Shown here piece after piece: positions 7,177-16,562 of a stretch of DNA of 18,247 bases. The DNA is taken from contig JACVCM010000064.1 of NCBI GenBank assembly GCA_016742125.1, positions 1 to 18,247 on the forward strand. Direction: 5' to 3'. Position numbers and translations under genes: made by a program. This DNA is from Sphingomonadaceae bacterium (lineage in GTDB: Bacteria > Pseudomonadota > Alphaproteobacteria > Sphingomonadales > Sphingomonadaceae). Within the stretch, counting starts at the first letter, position 1, and the number at the start of each line of letters is the position of its first letter. Under the pieces are notes generated by a model. It did no database searches. It was not told the DNA's origin and worked only from the letters and a program-made list of their open reading frames with translations.

Positions 7177-8451
7177 ATGAGTGGGGAACTGGCGGGTGCA
7201 GCAGACATTTTGACAGGCGCGGCCATCGCCCGCGCGGTCGAGCCTGACGCCGGTGAAGGGCAAGCCACCCAAGGCAACTGTCTGAATTGCGGAACCGCGC
7301 TAATGGGCGCACATTGTCACGCTTGCGGGCAAAAAGCGAAGGTGCACCGTACGCTCCATGCCTTCGGTCATGACATCCTCCACAGTGTGTTACATTTCGA
7401 CGGCAAGATCTGGCGTACCTTGCCGATGCTAGCCTGGAATCCGGGCGAGTTGACGCGGCGTTATGTGCATGGGGAGCGTGCGAAATTCGTGTCCCCGCTG
7501 GCACTTTTCCTGTTCACCGTATTCTTGACCTTTGCCGTGTTTAACTGGCTGGTCCCCGATTCGGGCCGGGTGAACAATGTTTTTAGCCCTGATCAAGCCG
7601 AAGCGCAGTATCAGGAGGACCGCAAGGAAATATTGGACAGCATCGCCGAGTTGCAGGCAGACAGAAGGGATGCCGATGCCGAAAAGCAGCCGGGGCGCGA
7701 TTGGATGGACGGCGAAATCGCCAGGCATCAGAAAGACCTGAAGGCGCTTGATGAGAGCCATACGCAGCGCTTGCAGGAAACAGGCAAAGCCAGCAACCAG
7801 ATCGCCAAGGCACAAGCGGATAGCATGGCGAACATCAAGCGTCTCGAATCCGAGCTTCAGGTTGCCCGCAATGGTGGCAGACCTACAAAGGCAATTGAAT
7901 CCCAACTCGAATCGGAGCGGGTAGATTTGCGCCTGATGAGCGGTGCACTAGCCGCCCTGGGCCAGAATGCCGACACTAAAGATGGCGAATGGACCTTTAC
8001 CGATCTGGATTTTCCGGGTGCCGCCAGCCTGAACGAAGCGGTCAGGCATGCGGCGGAAAACCCGCAGCTCATGCTCTATAAAATCCAGTCCAACGCCTAT
8101 AAATTCAGCTGGGCGCTTATCCCGATTTCAGTGCCTTTCGTATGGCTGCTGTTTTTCTGGCGCTGGCGTTTCAAGATGTTCGACCATGCAGTATTCGTGA
8201 CTTACTCGCTGACTTTCATGATGCTGTTGGGCATTGTCATCGCCCTGTTCATGCAGTTCGCCGCGACTGAGGCCATTGCAGGCCTGATGCTCGTTTTCGT
8301 GCCGCCCATTCATCTCTACCGCCATTTGCATCATGCGTATGAAACGTCACGCTTCGGGGCGTTCTGGCGGATGGGGGTGCTATCGGTGTTCGCAATGACG
8401 GCGCTGACCTTATTCGTCACCTTGATCGTCGCGCTCGGCGTCAGCGGATAA
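7177..8451 (+). CDS. DUF3667 membrane protein with N-terminal zinc ribbon and coiled coil
   Basis: A 424-residue protein of unknown function. A zinc-ribbon-like CLNCGTAL...CHACGQ (C35, C38, C47, C50) is followed by HAFGHDILHSVLHFDGKIWRT and WNPGELTRRYVHGERAKFVSPL, both typical of the DUF3667 family. A membrane segment lies at about 104-126. Then comes a long charged region, about 140-260, rich in Glu, Lys, Gln and Leu and probably a coiled coil. Four or so further membrane segments lie between 309 and 422. If the coil is a periplasmic or cytoplasmic insert, it makes this protein longer than the simplest family members. The last 42 bases overlap the end of the DUF3800 gene on the other strand. 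Confidence 0.85.
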   Translation: MSGELAGAADILTGAAIARAVEPDAGEGQATQGNCLNCGTALMGAHCHACGQKAKVHRTLHAFGHDILHSVLHFDGKIWRTLPMLAWNPGELTRRYVHGERAKFVSPLALFLFTVFLTFAVFNWLVPDSGRVNNVFSPDQAEAQYQEDRKEILDSIAELQADRRDADAEKQPGRDWMDGEIARHQKDLKALDESHTQRLQETGKASNQIAKAQADSMANIKRLESELQVARNGGRPTKAIESQLESERVDLRLMSGALAALGQNADTKDGEWTFTDLDFPGAASLNEAVRHAAENPQLMLYKIQSNAYKFSWALIPISVPFVWLLFFWRWRFKMFDHAVFVTYSLTFMMLLGIVIALFMQFAATEAIAGLMLVFVPPIHLYRHLHHAYETSRFGAFWRMGVLSVFAMTALTLFVTLIVALGVSG

Positions 8452-9036
8452 AAGCCGCAGCGTTATCTTTCCGCTTTCCAGAAACGGTGCGACGATGGCC
8501 GCCATCCGCGCTTGCCGGTCGTTTACCAATGCCCGGTTGAAGAAGCTGTTGGCGATCACGTCGGCAAGCTGCAGCCCGGGAAGAATATGGCTCATTGCCA
8601 GGCTCGCGGTGCCGAGCGGGCCGACCAGACGGCCGATTGCATTGCGGACCAATTTGAGCGTTTCGATCCCGTACCGGCCGTCGTCGATTATCACATCGCT
8701 GCAATCCGGGCGGGCATCGACCATCGACCCGACGACATCGTCGAGCAAGGCCGAATAAACGGCAATATCATGGTCGCCGCGGTCCTGGCCGGGGTCGGGC
8801 CTAAGTGCCGAGATTGCGATGCCTACCGTCGCATGCCAATTGCCAGGTTCGAGCAGTTCGAACAACAGGGCACGCTCGGCCAAATCGATCCGGCTGCCCT
8901 TCAATTCGCCGCGAAGCCCGGTCACATCCCGAAACCGCCCGACGATAGCGCCAGCATCGCTTTCGGTAATCGACAACGCTGCCAGGGTCATGACGCCGCG
9001 ACCGACGCCGCCGGATTCATCGCAATAAATGGGCAT
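8410..9036 (-). CDS. DUF3800 family protein
   Basis: A 208-residue protein recognised by the N-terminal YCDESG (D6, E7), ELKGS at 44-48, the hydrophobic strand ending in IIDDG (D108, D109) and LQLADV (D169) near the C-terminus, the conserved positions of DUF3800. Acidic residues spaced this way suggest a metal-dependent, RNase H-like catalytic site, but that is inference and no activity is assigned. The ATG at 9034-9036 is chosen because the family begins with this strand and AAGG lies upstream; an open extension to 9126 would overlap ftsH. It starts 19 bp after the ftsH stop on the same strand and is probably in that transcript. Its 3' end overlaps DUF3667 by 42 bp. Confidence 0.8.
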   Translation of the reverse strand: MPIYCDESGGVGRGVMTLAALSITESDAGAIVGRFRDVTGLRGELKGSRIDLAERALLFELLEPGNWHATVGIAISALRPDPGQDRGDHDIAVYSALLDDVVGSMVDARPDCSDVIIDDGRYGIETLKLVRNAIGRLVGPLGTASLAMSHILPGLQLADVIANSFFNRALVNDRQARMAAIVAPFLESGKITLRLLSADAERDDQGDE

Positions 9037-9055
9037 GGTGGCGCCTTTCCGACGC

Positions 9056-11002
<1,947 letters not shown>

Positions 11003-11042
11003 CCAAGCCTTGATTAGTTATCCCGGCGCGCTGTGCATCCGG

Positions 11043-11080
11043 ATATGGTGGCAATGTAAGCCGGAAAGCGTGAATGGCAA
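11043..11080 (-). promoter_or_regulatory. ftsH promoter candidates (sigma-70 and possible heat-shock)
   Basis: On the minus strand TTGCCA (11075-11080), 16 bases and TACATT (11053-11058) make a fair sigma-70 type promoter, about 50 bp before the ftsH start. Interleaved with it, CTTTCC (11063-11068), 14 bases and CCATAT (11043-11048) partly match the sigma-32 pattern (CTTGAA, CCATNT). ftsH is heat-inducible in several bacteria, so a dual promoter is reasonable. The -35 half of the sigma-32 match is poor. Confidence 0.35.
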
Positions 11081-11107
11081 TATAATGGCCGGTAATATTT
11101 GCCCGAC

Positions 11108-12061
11108 CTATTTTTTCGTCGACCGCGGCGGAGCCCAGGAAAAATGCCAGGTCTCGCGACCCTTACCGATGATATTTCCGATCATCGCGTTTTTCCCGGA
11201 GTCCAGCTCTTCGATGGCACGCTCCACAGCGTCGCCTCGAGGTTGCAGTTCGGGATCGAGGAGGGCCAGGCATCGCAGCAGCAGCCTGCGCTTCAGTTCT
11301 CGCGGTAGTTCCGCTGTAACACACTGAATCTCATCGTTATTCCTGACGATCCGTATGGTTGCAAGGTCATCGACTATCCAGTCGAGGGCTTCTCTGGCAT
11401 CGTCAAGCGCCTTTGCCGTACGCGCCGCGCGGTCGATGCTGAAAGGGTGTGAGGCGCTTGCCAGCCATTTCCGGATGGCGACACGGTCGAACTCGATGTT
11501 GTCGTTGCTCGGATCCCGAACCGGCTCGACAGCGGCGGCAATGCAAATTTCTTCTAACTCTGATTTGGAAAAACCAAGTAACGGCCTGATGATGTTTCCG
11601 TTGCGCCGGCGGATCGCGGCCATCCCGTCGAGCCCGCTTCCCCGCGCCAATCGCATCAATATCGTCTCGAGCTGATCGTTCGCATGATGCGCGGTCGCCA
11701 CAAATGCACATCGATGGTCACGTGCAGCATCCGCAAGCAGATTATATCGTGTCGCCCGTGCAAATGACTGGATATTACCGCCGATCGGCTCGATCGGTGT
11801 GAGGATGACATGTGGGATATTTCTATTGCCGCACAGCGCCGACACAAAGGCAGCTTCACCCGCAGATTCCGGCCGCAACCGATGATCGACTGTTGCCGCC
11901 ACGATCCGGTTCACGTCCCAATTGCTGGCGAGGCAAAGCAGGGCAAGACTGTCGGGGCCACCCGACACCGCCAAGAGAATATGGTCCTCTCTTCCGACCC
12001 CCAATTCTTTGAGCGCACCTTCAAAACGGCGCAATTTGTCCAGATTGGGTGCTATTTGCAC
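11108..12061 (-). CDS. tilS: tRNA(Ile)-lysidine synthetase
   Basis: A 317-residue N-type ATP pyrophosphatase that attaches lysine to C34 of the CAU-anticodon tRNA-Ile so that it reads AUA. The PP-loop is SGGPDS at 33-38. VDHRLRPES (59-67) and AHHANDQLET (124-133) are typical TilS motifs, and RGSGLDGMAAI and DPSNDN follow in the usual order. It is shorter than E. coli TilS (about 430 residues) and lacks most of the C-terminal substrate domains, as is common in alphaproteobacteria. The start is taken as GTG at 12059-12061, overlapping the cpoB/ybgF stop by 10 bases, which suggests coupling. A few downstream alternatives such as the TTG at about codon 10 are possible. Confidence 0.93.
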   Translation of the reverse strand: MQIAPNLDKLRRFEGALKELGVGREDHILLAVSGGPDSLALLCLASNWDVNRIVAATVDHRLRPESAGEAAFVSALCGNRNIPHVILTPIEPIGGNIQSFARATRYNLLADAARDHRCAFVATAHHANDQLETILMRLARGSGLDGMAAIRRRNGNIIRPLLGFSKSELEEICIAAAVEPVRDPSNDNIEFDRVAIRKWLASASHPFSIDRAARTAKALDDAREALDWIVDDLATIRIVRNNDEIQCVTAELPRELKRRLLLRCLALLDPELQPRGDAVERAIEELDSGKNAMIGNIIGKGRETWHFSWAPPRSTKK

Positions 12062-12951
12062 TTTGCACGGGTGCGTCCTGCCGCAAGGCGCTCGGCCAGC
12101 CGTGCCTTCGCCGCATCGGGATAGGATTTGGTGAGTTCCGCGAAAGCTTCACAGGCCTCTGCTGCTTTGCCGAGATCGGTTAACGCCGAACCCAGGAAGA
12201 ACAGGCTTTCCGGCGCACGTTCGCCGCGAGGATCGGTCTTGTAATTGTCGTAGAAAACCTTGACCGCGGTTGCAGGCTTTTTGTCATCCAGCCAAGCCCG
12301 GCCGAGCAGGTTGCGCGCAAAGCTGGCGCGTTTGTGCTTGGGAAATTTGCTGACAGTTTCCTCAAGCTGGACTTGTGCCTCGGGATAGAATTTGGCTTCC
12401 CACAGGCGATAGCCGTAATTGTAGCCGTCCTCGAATGCGTCACCGGTTGCAGGTTTTTCAATTGCGGCTACAGCGGCGGTGCGCGCAGCACTGGGCTTCG
12501 CCGCAGTTGTTGTCGGAGAAGGCTTGGGCTTTGCAGCTGGCGGGGTCGAAGCTGCAGCTGCCGCCGGGAGCGCAGTCGCCGTCTCAACGGGCGTCGCCTG
12601 CGCCTTCAGTTCTCCTTCGACCGCCTTTAGGCGCGCTTCCATCGACCGCAAATTATTGCCCTGCTGTTCGACCTGGCCGGTCAGGGCTGCCAGTTGTGAC
12701 TCCAGTGCATCGACACGCACCAGCAGGTCAGCGGTAGCGGTCGAGGATGATGTTGTTGTTTTCGGCGTGGTTGGAGACTGAATTTCGGGCTCGAGAAATT
12801 TGCCTGCGCCATTGGGAAACACCTGCCGCTGGACCGCCCGCATCTCCTTTTCAAGCTTGCCGACGCGGCCTTCTATGTTCGCATCCTGCGCTACTGCCGG
12901 AACAGCCAGCATTAATGCGACGCCGCCCAACAGCGCGTATTTCAATGTCAT
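12052..12951 (-). CDS. cpoB: Tol-Pal associated periplasmic coiled-coil/TPR protein (CpoB/YbgF)
   Basis: A 299-residue exported protein. A signal peptide occupies 1-21 (hydrophobic LLGGVALMLAVPAVA, predicted cleavage AVA|QDA). A predicted coiled coil lies around 28-43 and 74-118 (LLVRVDALESQLAALTGQVE), then an Ala/Pro/Thr-rich linker (about 119-165), then TPR-like repeats from about 170 (GYNYGYRLWEAKFYPEAQVQ, AFAELTKSYPDAAKARLAERL). In E. coli CpoB links Tol-Pal to peptidoglycan synthesis during division. The ATG at 12951 has GGGAG eight or nine bases upstream and gives a clean signal peptide; the frame is open to 12978. tolQRAB-pal are not in the window. It precedes tilS with a 10-base overlap. 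Confidence 0.88.
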   Translation of the reverse strand: MTLKYALLGGVALMLAVPAVAQDANIEGRVGKLEKEMRAVQRQVFPNGAGKFLEPEIQSPTTPKTTTSSSTATADLLVRVDALESQLAALTGQVEQQGNNLRSMEARLKAVEGELKAQATPVETATALPAAAAASTPPAAKPKPSPTTTAAKPSAARTAAVAAIEKPATGDAFEDGYNYGYRLWEAKFYPEAQVQLEETVSKFPKHKRASFARNLLGRAWLDDKKPATAVKVFYDNYKTDPRGERAPESLFFLGSALTDLGKAAEACEAFAELTKSYPDAAKARLAERLAAGRTRAKCK

Positions 12952-13051
12952 TGGGTTTCTCCCCCGTACACTAATCATATGTGTTTATAGCGTGGCCGAT
13001 TCACCGGATAAAGGCCTGTCTGCCATTTTGGTGTAAAGTCTGTTCAGCGTT

Positions 13052-13885
13052 TCAGCTTGCACCGTCGACTTGGGTCTTGGCTGGCGGGCTTGCTGCACCG
13101 GCGGCCGATGCCCTTGCCGCCATAGCCGCAGCGCTGATCTCTACATCGGCTATCGTCTGGTCGGCAGCACCCAGTGGCGGAACCGCCTGTCCGCCTACGG
13201 TGACATTCAGCATCTGCGGCCGCCCGGTCACGATCATTGGCTTGTTTGCATCCGTGGGAACCGTAAAGCTGTCCCCGGCTTTCATTTCATTTTCATATAG
13301 TCGCTTGTTCTCGGCGTCGTAAATTTTCACCCAGACTTCGCCGATGGCGGTCAGCACGACCGGTCCGGTGGCGGCAGGGGCAGGCGGGGCGACGGTCGCT
13401 GCTGCGGTTTTCGGTTGTTCCACAGATGTGGGTACCGCCACGTCAACCGTGCTACCCAACGTCATGCTGCGCCAGACGAAATATCCGGCAACCACGAGCA
13501 ATCCGATCGCTGCCGCCGTCCATGCCAGCGCACGGGACGGAACCCTTGCCGGATCGGTCGGCTCATAATTCTGTGTCGGTGCCTGATAGCCGTCATGGCC
13601 ACCCTGAGCCAGTTCGGCACGAAGTTCGCTGCTGATTTTGGCGGCGTCCATCTCGACAGCGCGCGCATAGGACCGGGCAAAGCCGAGCGTGTAGGTCGAT
13701 CCGGGCAATGCCGCGAAATCCGACTTTTCAATCGATTCCAGATGCCGCATCGGCACCCGCGTTTTCGCGGCCAGATCGGACAGGCTAAGGCCAAGCCGCT
13801 CGCGCTCCGCCCTCAGCTGTTCGCCAACCGTGTGAAAGCGAAATTCTTCTTCGCCCGGGGAATCTTCACCCACTGCAATCTCCAC
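13052..13885 (-). CDS. RodZ-like helix-turn-helix membrane protein
   Basis: About 277 residues. HTVGEQLRAERERLGLSLSD to YTLGFARSYARAV (about 18-77) is an Xre-type helix-turn-helix of the RodZ kind. A single membrane helix lies at 118-138 (ALAWTAAAIGLLVVAGYFVW), then a Pro/Ala-rich linker and a periplasmic DUF4115-type beta domain (about 175-250, with VLTAIGEVWVKIYDAENK and LYENEMKAGDSF). RodZ ties MreB to the envelope and affects cell width; whether this protein does so is inferred. The start is uncertain: GTG at 13885 (GGGAG eight bases before) is given, GTG at 13873 (GGAG six bases before) is equally good, and a TTG at 13939 leaves a long non-conserved N-terminus. It lies between ptsP and cpoB. 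Confidence 0.85.
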   Translation of the reverse strand: MEIAVGEDSPGEEEFRFHTVGEQLRAERERLGLSLSDLAAKTRVPMRHLESIEKSDFAALPGSTYTLGFARSYARAVEMDAAKISSELRAELAQGGHDGYQAPTQNYEPTDPARVPSRALAWTAAAIGLLVVAGYFVWRSMTLGSTVDVAVPTSVEQPKTAAATVAPPAPAATGPVVLTAIGEVWVKIYDAENKRLYENEMKAGDSFTVPTDANKPMIVTGRPQMLNVTVGGQAVPPLGAADQTIADVEISAAAMAARASAAGAASPPAKTQVDGAS

Positions 13886-13955
13886 GACCCGTTCTCCCTC
13901 CACCTCTCCGGGCGGATGCCGGACAATGGCACCGTGCAATCGAAAGTCAATCGAT

Positions 13956-13979
13956 AAACCGGCTGATATCAGCCGGTTT
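13956..13979. terminator. Perfect 24-bp palindrome over the ptsP stop codon
   Basis: AAACCGGCTGAT (13956-13967) is followed at once by its exact reverse complement (13968-13979). The ptsP stop codon, 13969-13971, lies in the centre. On the minus strand the transcript would fold into a GC-rich hairpin (ACCGGCTG stem) followed by UUUA, so it could be a weak terminator or a 3'-end stabiliser between ptsP and the RodZ-like gene. The short T-run argues against full termination. A protein-binding site is another option. Confidence 0.55.
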
Positions 13980-16233
13980 CGATGCCCTGACCTGCCGCCC
14001 AGTCAGATAGTGCCTCGCGGATGTTGCCGCTTGGTGACGCCAGCAGTTCCTCCATCTTGCCGGTGATTTCGCGATGTCCTGTTGAACGGATCATCGCCTT
14101 GACCGGGCCGACCGCTGCAGGCGTGATCGACAGACGGCGAATGCCAAGTCCGACAAGCGCAAGGGCTTCGAGTGTCCGCCCCCCCATCTCGCCGCATATC
14201 GCGACGTCGACATCATGTCCCTCGGTCGATTGGACCACGCGCCTGATGAATCGCAATATGGCGGGGCTTAGCCAGTCATATCGTTCCGCCAGCCGTGGGT
14301 CGGCGCGGTCGGCGGCGAACAGGAACTGCGTCAGATCGTTGGTGCCGATCGACAGGAACTGGATCTTCGGAAGCAATAGATCGAGCGTTTCGGCAAGCGC
14401 GGGTACTTCGAGCATCGCGCCATATCGTATCTTGTTGGGCAACAGCTTTTTCTGCCTGCTCAGAAACTCCATCTGGCCTTCGAAAATAGCCTTTGCCGCA
14501 TCGAACTCCCACGGTTCCGACACCATCGGAAACATGACGTTGAGGACGCGACCCGCAGATGCTTCAATCAGCGCGCGGGCCTGCGCTTTCATCAGCCCGG
14601 CATGGTCGAGCGACAGGCGAAGTGCGCGCCAACCCAGTGCAGGGTTTTCCTCTTCGCTGGTTTCATCCTTCAGATAGGGTAAGGCCTTGTCGCCGCCTAT
14701 ATCCAATGTGCGGAATATCACCGGCTTGTCCCCGGCTGCATCCAGGACATCGCGATAGAAACGCTGCTGGCGTTCGCGTTGGGGCAGGGTGGCAGAAATC
14801 AGGAACTGGAATTCGGTGCGGAAAAGGCCGACGCCTTCTGCTCCGGTCGTGGAAAGCGCCGCCATATCGTCGCGGAGCCCGGCGTTGATCATGAGCGTTA
14901 TCGGGACCCCGTCTCGGGTGATTGAGGCCTCGTCGCGCTGCGCGGCATAACGCGCCTTTTTCTTCTGCCTGTCGACGAGATCGTGCTGGAAATTTTCCTC
15001 GGCCCCCACAGACGGCCGTCCGATGACGCTCTTTTCGTCGGCATTGAGCAGCAGCATGTCACCTTCACGCACCTTATGCCGGATGCCGCGCACCCGTCCC
15101 AGGACCGGAATGCCCATTGCCCGCGCGACGATGACGACATGCGCGGTAAGCGAACCTTCTTCCAATATGACGCCGCGCAACCTGCGCTTGTCATATTCGA
15201 GCAGTTCGGCCGGGCCGAGGTTGCGCGCGATCAGGATTGAGTCTTTTTTGAGGCCAAGTTGCGCCGCGGTACTCATCTGTCCCGAGACGATCCGGAGTAG
15301 CCTGTTCGACAGATCCTCCAGATCGTGCATCCGGTCGGCCAAAAGCGGATCGTCGATCTGCCGCATCCGCATCCTCGTACGCTGCTGTACGCGTTCGATC
15401 GCCGCTTCAGCGGTCAAACCGCTGTCGATTGCCTCGTTGATGCGACGGCTCCAACCCTCGTCATAGGCAAACATCTTGTAGGTTGCGATCACCTCTTCAT
15501 GTTCGCCGCCGGCCCCGAAATCGATCTGGCTGGCCATGCGGTCGATCTGCTCGCGCATCTTGTCGAAAGCGGAATAAACGCGTTGGCGCTCTGCCTCGAT
15601 ATCTTCGGCAACGGTATGTTCGATGCGGATATTGGGCTGGTGGAATATTGCGACGCCGGCCGCAGCGCCCTTGACCAAGGGAAGGCCCGTCAGGCTGATC
15701 GTGCCTGTGTCGTTGGTTCCGGTGGCGCTGACATCGTCGATGAGATCGGCGTTCGCAATCAGTTCGGATAGAACCATCGCTACCGTCTGGAGCGCCTCGA
15801 TTTCTACCTCTTCATATTTGCGCGGCTCGACATGCTGGACCGCAAGCACGCCCGCGGCACGTTCGGCCCTGACGATTGGCACACCGGCGAAACTATGGAA
15901 ACGCTCTTCGCCGGTCTCCGGTACGTAGCGGAAATTGGGATGTGCCGCAGCCTCGTCGAGGTTCAGTGTCTCGACATTTTCTGCGATCGTCCCGACCAGT
16001 CCTTCGCCAAGGCCGAGGCGCGTGACATGCACCGCAGCCTCGTTCAATCCACGGGTTGCGAACAGTTCGAGTGCCCCGTCGCGCAACAGATAGATGGAGC
16101 AGACTTCGCTCGACAGGGCTTCGCCGATAATATTGACGACACGATTCAGTTTGGCTTGCGCATGGCTTTTCGACGCCATGACTTCATGCAGGCCGGTCAA
16201 TATGTTACGTGCAGAACGGGTCGCGCTTTCCAT
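13969..16233 (-). CDS. ptsP: Phosphoenolpyruvate-protein phosphotransferase of the nitrogen PTS (EI-Ntr)
   Basis: A 754-residue enzyme I paralogue with an N-terminal GAF domain (about 15-165), a PEP-utiliser N-terminal domain (about 175-300), the phosphohistidine swivel domain with H365 in EEGSLTAHVVIVARAMGIP, and the PEP-binding TIM barrel with RTEFQF, TLDIGGDK, SIGTNDLTQFLFAADR and catalytic C680 in CGEMGG. It autophosphorylates from PEP and passes phosphate to NPr (PtsO) and then PtsN, linking nitrogen and carbon status to regulation; in related bacteria the GAF domain senses glutamine. No site is degenerate. The ATG at 16231-16233 has AGGTG six bases upstream; a GTG three codons earlier is possible. 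Upstream is the structured element at 16284-16555. Confidence 0.97.
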   Translation of the reverse strand: MESATRSARNILTGLHEVMASKSHAQAKLNRVVNIIGEALSSEVCSIYLLRDGALELFATRGLNEAAVHVTRLGLGEGLVGTIAENVETLNLDEAAAHPNFRYVPETGEERFHSFAGVPIVRAERAAGVLAVQHVEPRKYEEVEIEALQTVAMVLSELIANADLIDDVSATGTNDTGTISLTGLPLVKGAAAGVAIFHQPNIRIEHTVAEDIEAERQRVYSAFDKMREQIDRMASQIDFGAGGEHEEVIATYKMFAYDEGWSRRINEAIDSGLTAEAAIERVQQRTRMRMRQIDDPLLADRMHDLEDLSNRLLRIVSGQMSTAAQLGLKKDSILIARNLGPAELLEYDKRRLRGVILEEGSLTAHVVIVARAMGIPVLGRVRGIRHKVREGDMLLLNADEKSVIGRPSVGAEENFQHDLVDRQKKKARYAAQRDEASITRDGVPITLMINAGLRDDMAALSTTGAEGVGLFRTEFQFLISATLPQRERQQRFYRDVLDAAGDKPVIFRTLDIGGDKALPYLKDETSEEENPALGWRALRLSLDHAGLMKAQARALIEASAGRVLNVMFPMVSEPWEFDAAKAIFEGQMEFLSRQKKLLPNKIRYGAMLEVPALAETLDLLLPKIQFLSIGTNDLTQFLFAADRADPRLAERYDWLSPAILRFIRRVVQSTEGHDVDVAICGEMGGRTLEALALVGLGIRRLSITPAAVGPVKAMIRSTGHREITGKMEELLASPSGNIREALSDWAAGQGIETG

Positions 16234-16317
16234 AAGCGGCACCTAGCAGATGCGCTTATGGCAAGCGATACCCCTGCTCAAATTTAGGCCGTAAACCCAC
16301 AAATATCTTCGTCTAGG

Positions 16318-16415
16318 CGTCAAAAATGGCAAAGATATCGGAGCAAAATGCGTGCCGTCGGGCAGTTATTCTGCCTGCAAGCGCATTTTGGTTCGAGATC
16401 GAAGCCATTTTGACG
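16318..16415. repeat. Inner hairpin 1 of the nested element
   Basis: Arms of 34-35 bases pair as blocks: CGTCAAAA and TGGC, GATATCG against CGAGATC with one mismatch, and CAAAATGCG, separated by short three-base internal loops at matching places. The 29-base apical part has its own stem, GGCAG-TTATT-CTGCC. Confidence 0.75.
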
Positions 16416-16431
16416 TCCGCAAGGATTTGAC

Positions 16432-16514
16432 CCATTTTGCCCAGAGCGTCGTTGGCAAGCTTGGACATAGAACCACTATGCCCGGCGCTTGCCGCCTAAC
16501 TCTGAGCAAAATGG
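16432..16514. repeat. Inner hairpin 2 of the nested element
   Basis: Arms of 39 bases pair in blocks CCATTTTGC, CAGAG, GGCAAGC (offset by one base) and CATAG around a five-base loop, AACCA. Mismatches cluster between the blocks. Confidence 0.75.
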
Positions 16515-16562
16515 CCTCAAACCTCGACGAAGATATTTGTGGGTTTACGGCCTAATTAACGA

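Larger units (their letters stand above)
16284..16555. mobile_element. Non-coding nested inverted-repeat element (MITE-like, 272 bp)
   Basis: Terminal inverted repeats of 34 bp at 16284-16317 and 16522-16555 match at 33 of 34 positions (left end TTAGGCCGTAAACCCACAAA). Inside are two more long imperfect hairpins: 16318-16352 with 16382-16415, and 16432-16470 with 16476-16514. A single strand could therefore fold into a three-way junction. The outer GGCC ends are flanked by TA on both sides (16285-16286 and 16553-16554), as expected for TA-targeting elements, although TA is self-complementary and could be part of the repeat. No protein of significance is encoded. The form is that of a MITE moved by a transposase elsewhere; a regulatory RNA element is the alternative. 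It separates DUF465 gene 1 from ptsP. Confidence 0.8.

Noticed and set aside
7177..8451. Frameshift or fusion in the DUF3667 gene
   Set aside because: The coiled-coil insert made me suspect a fusion, but the frame is continuous and membrane segments on both sides fit one family.
12052..13885. Complete Tol-Pal operon
   Set aside because: Only the CpoB/YbgF-type gene is present; the neighbour upstream is RodZ-like, not pal.
15023..15466. Plus-strand frames opposite ptsP
   Set aside because: All are Ser/Arg-rich shadows of the ptsP reading frame.
16319..16514. CRISPR array
   Set aside because: The repeated octamers alternate in orientation, are too short and are unequally spaced; there are no cas genes.
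16352..16555. 67-codon frame inside the nested element
   Set aside because: It consists of the hairpin arms read through, with no ribosome binding site and no recognisable protein feature.
16261..16560. Tn3-type transposon ends with 5-bp target duplication
   Set aside because: The repeat length is similar, but the five bases on each side (CAAAT and TTAAC) do not match.
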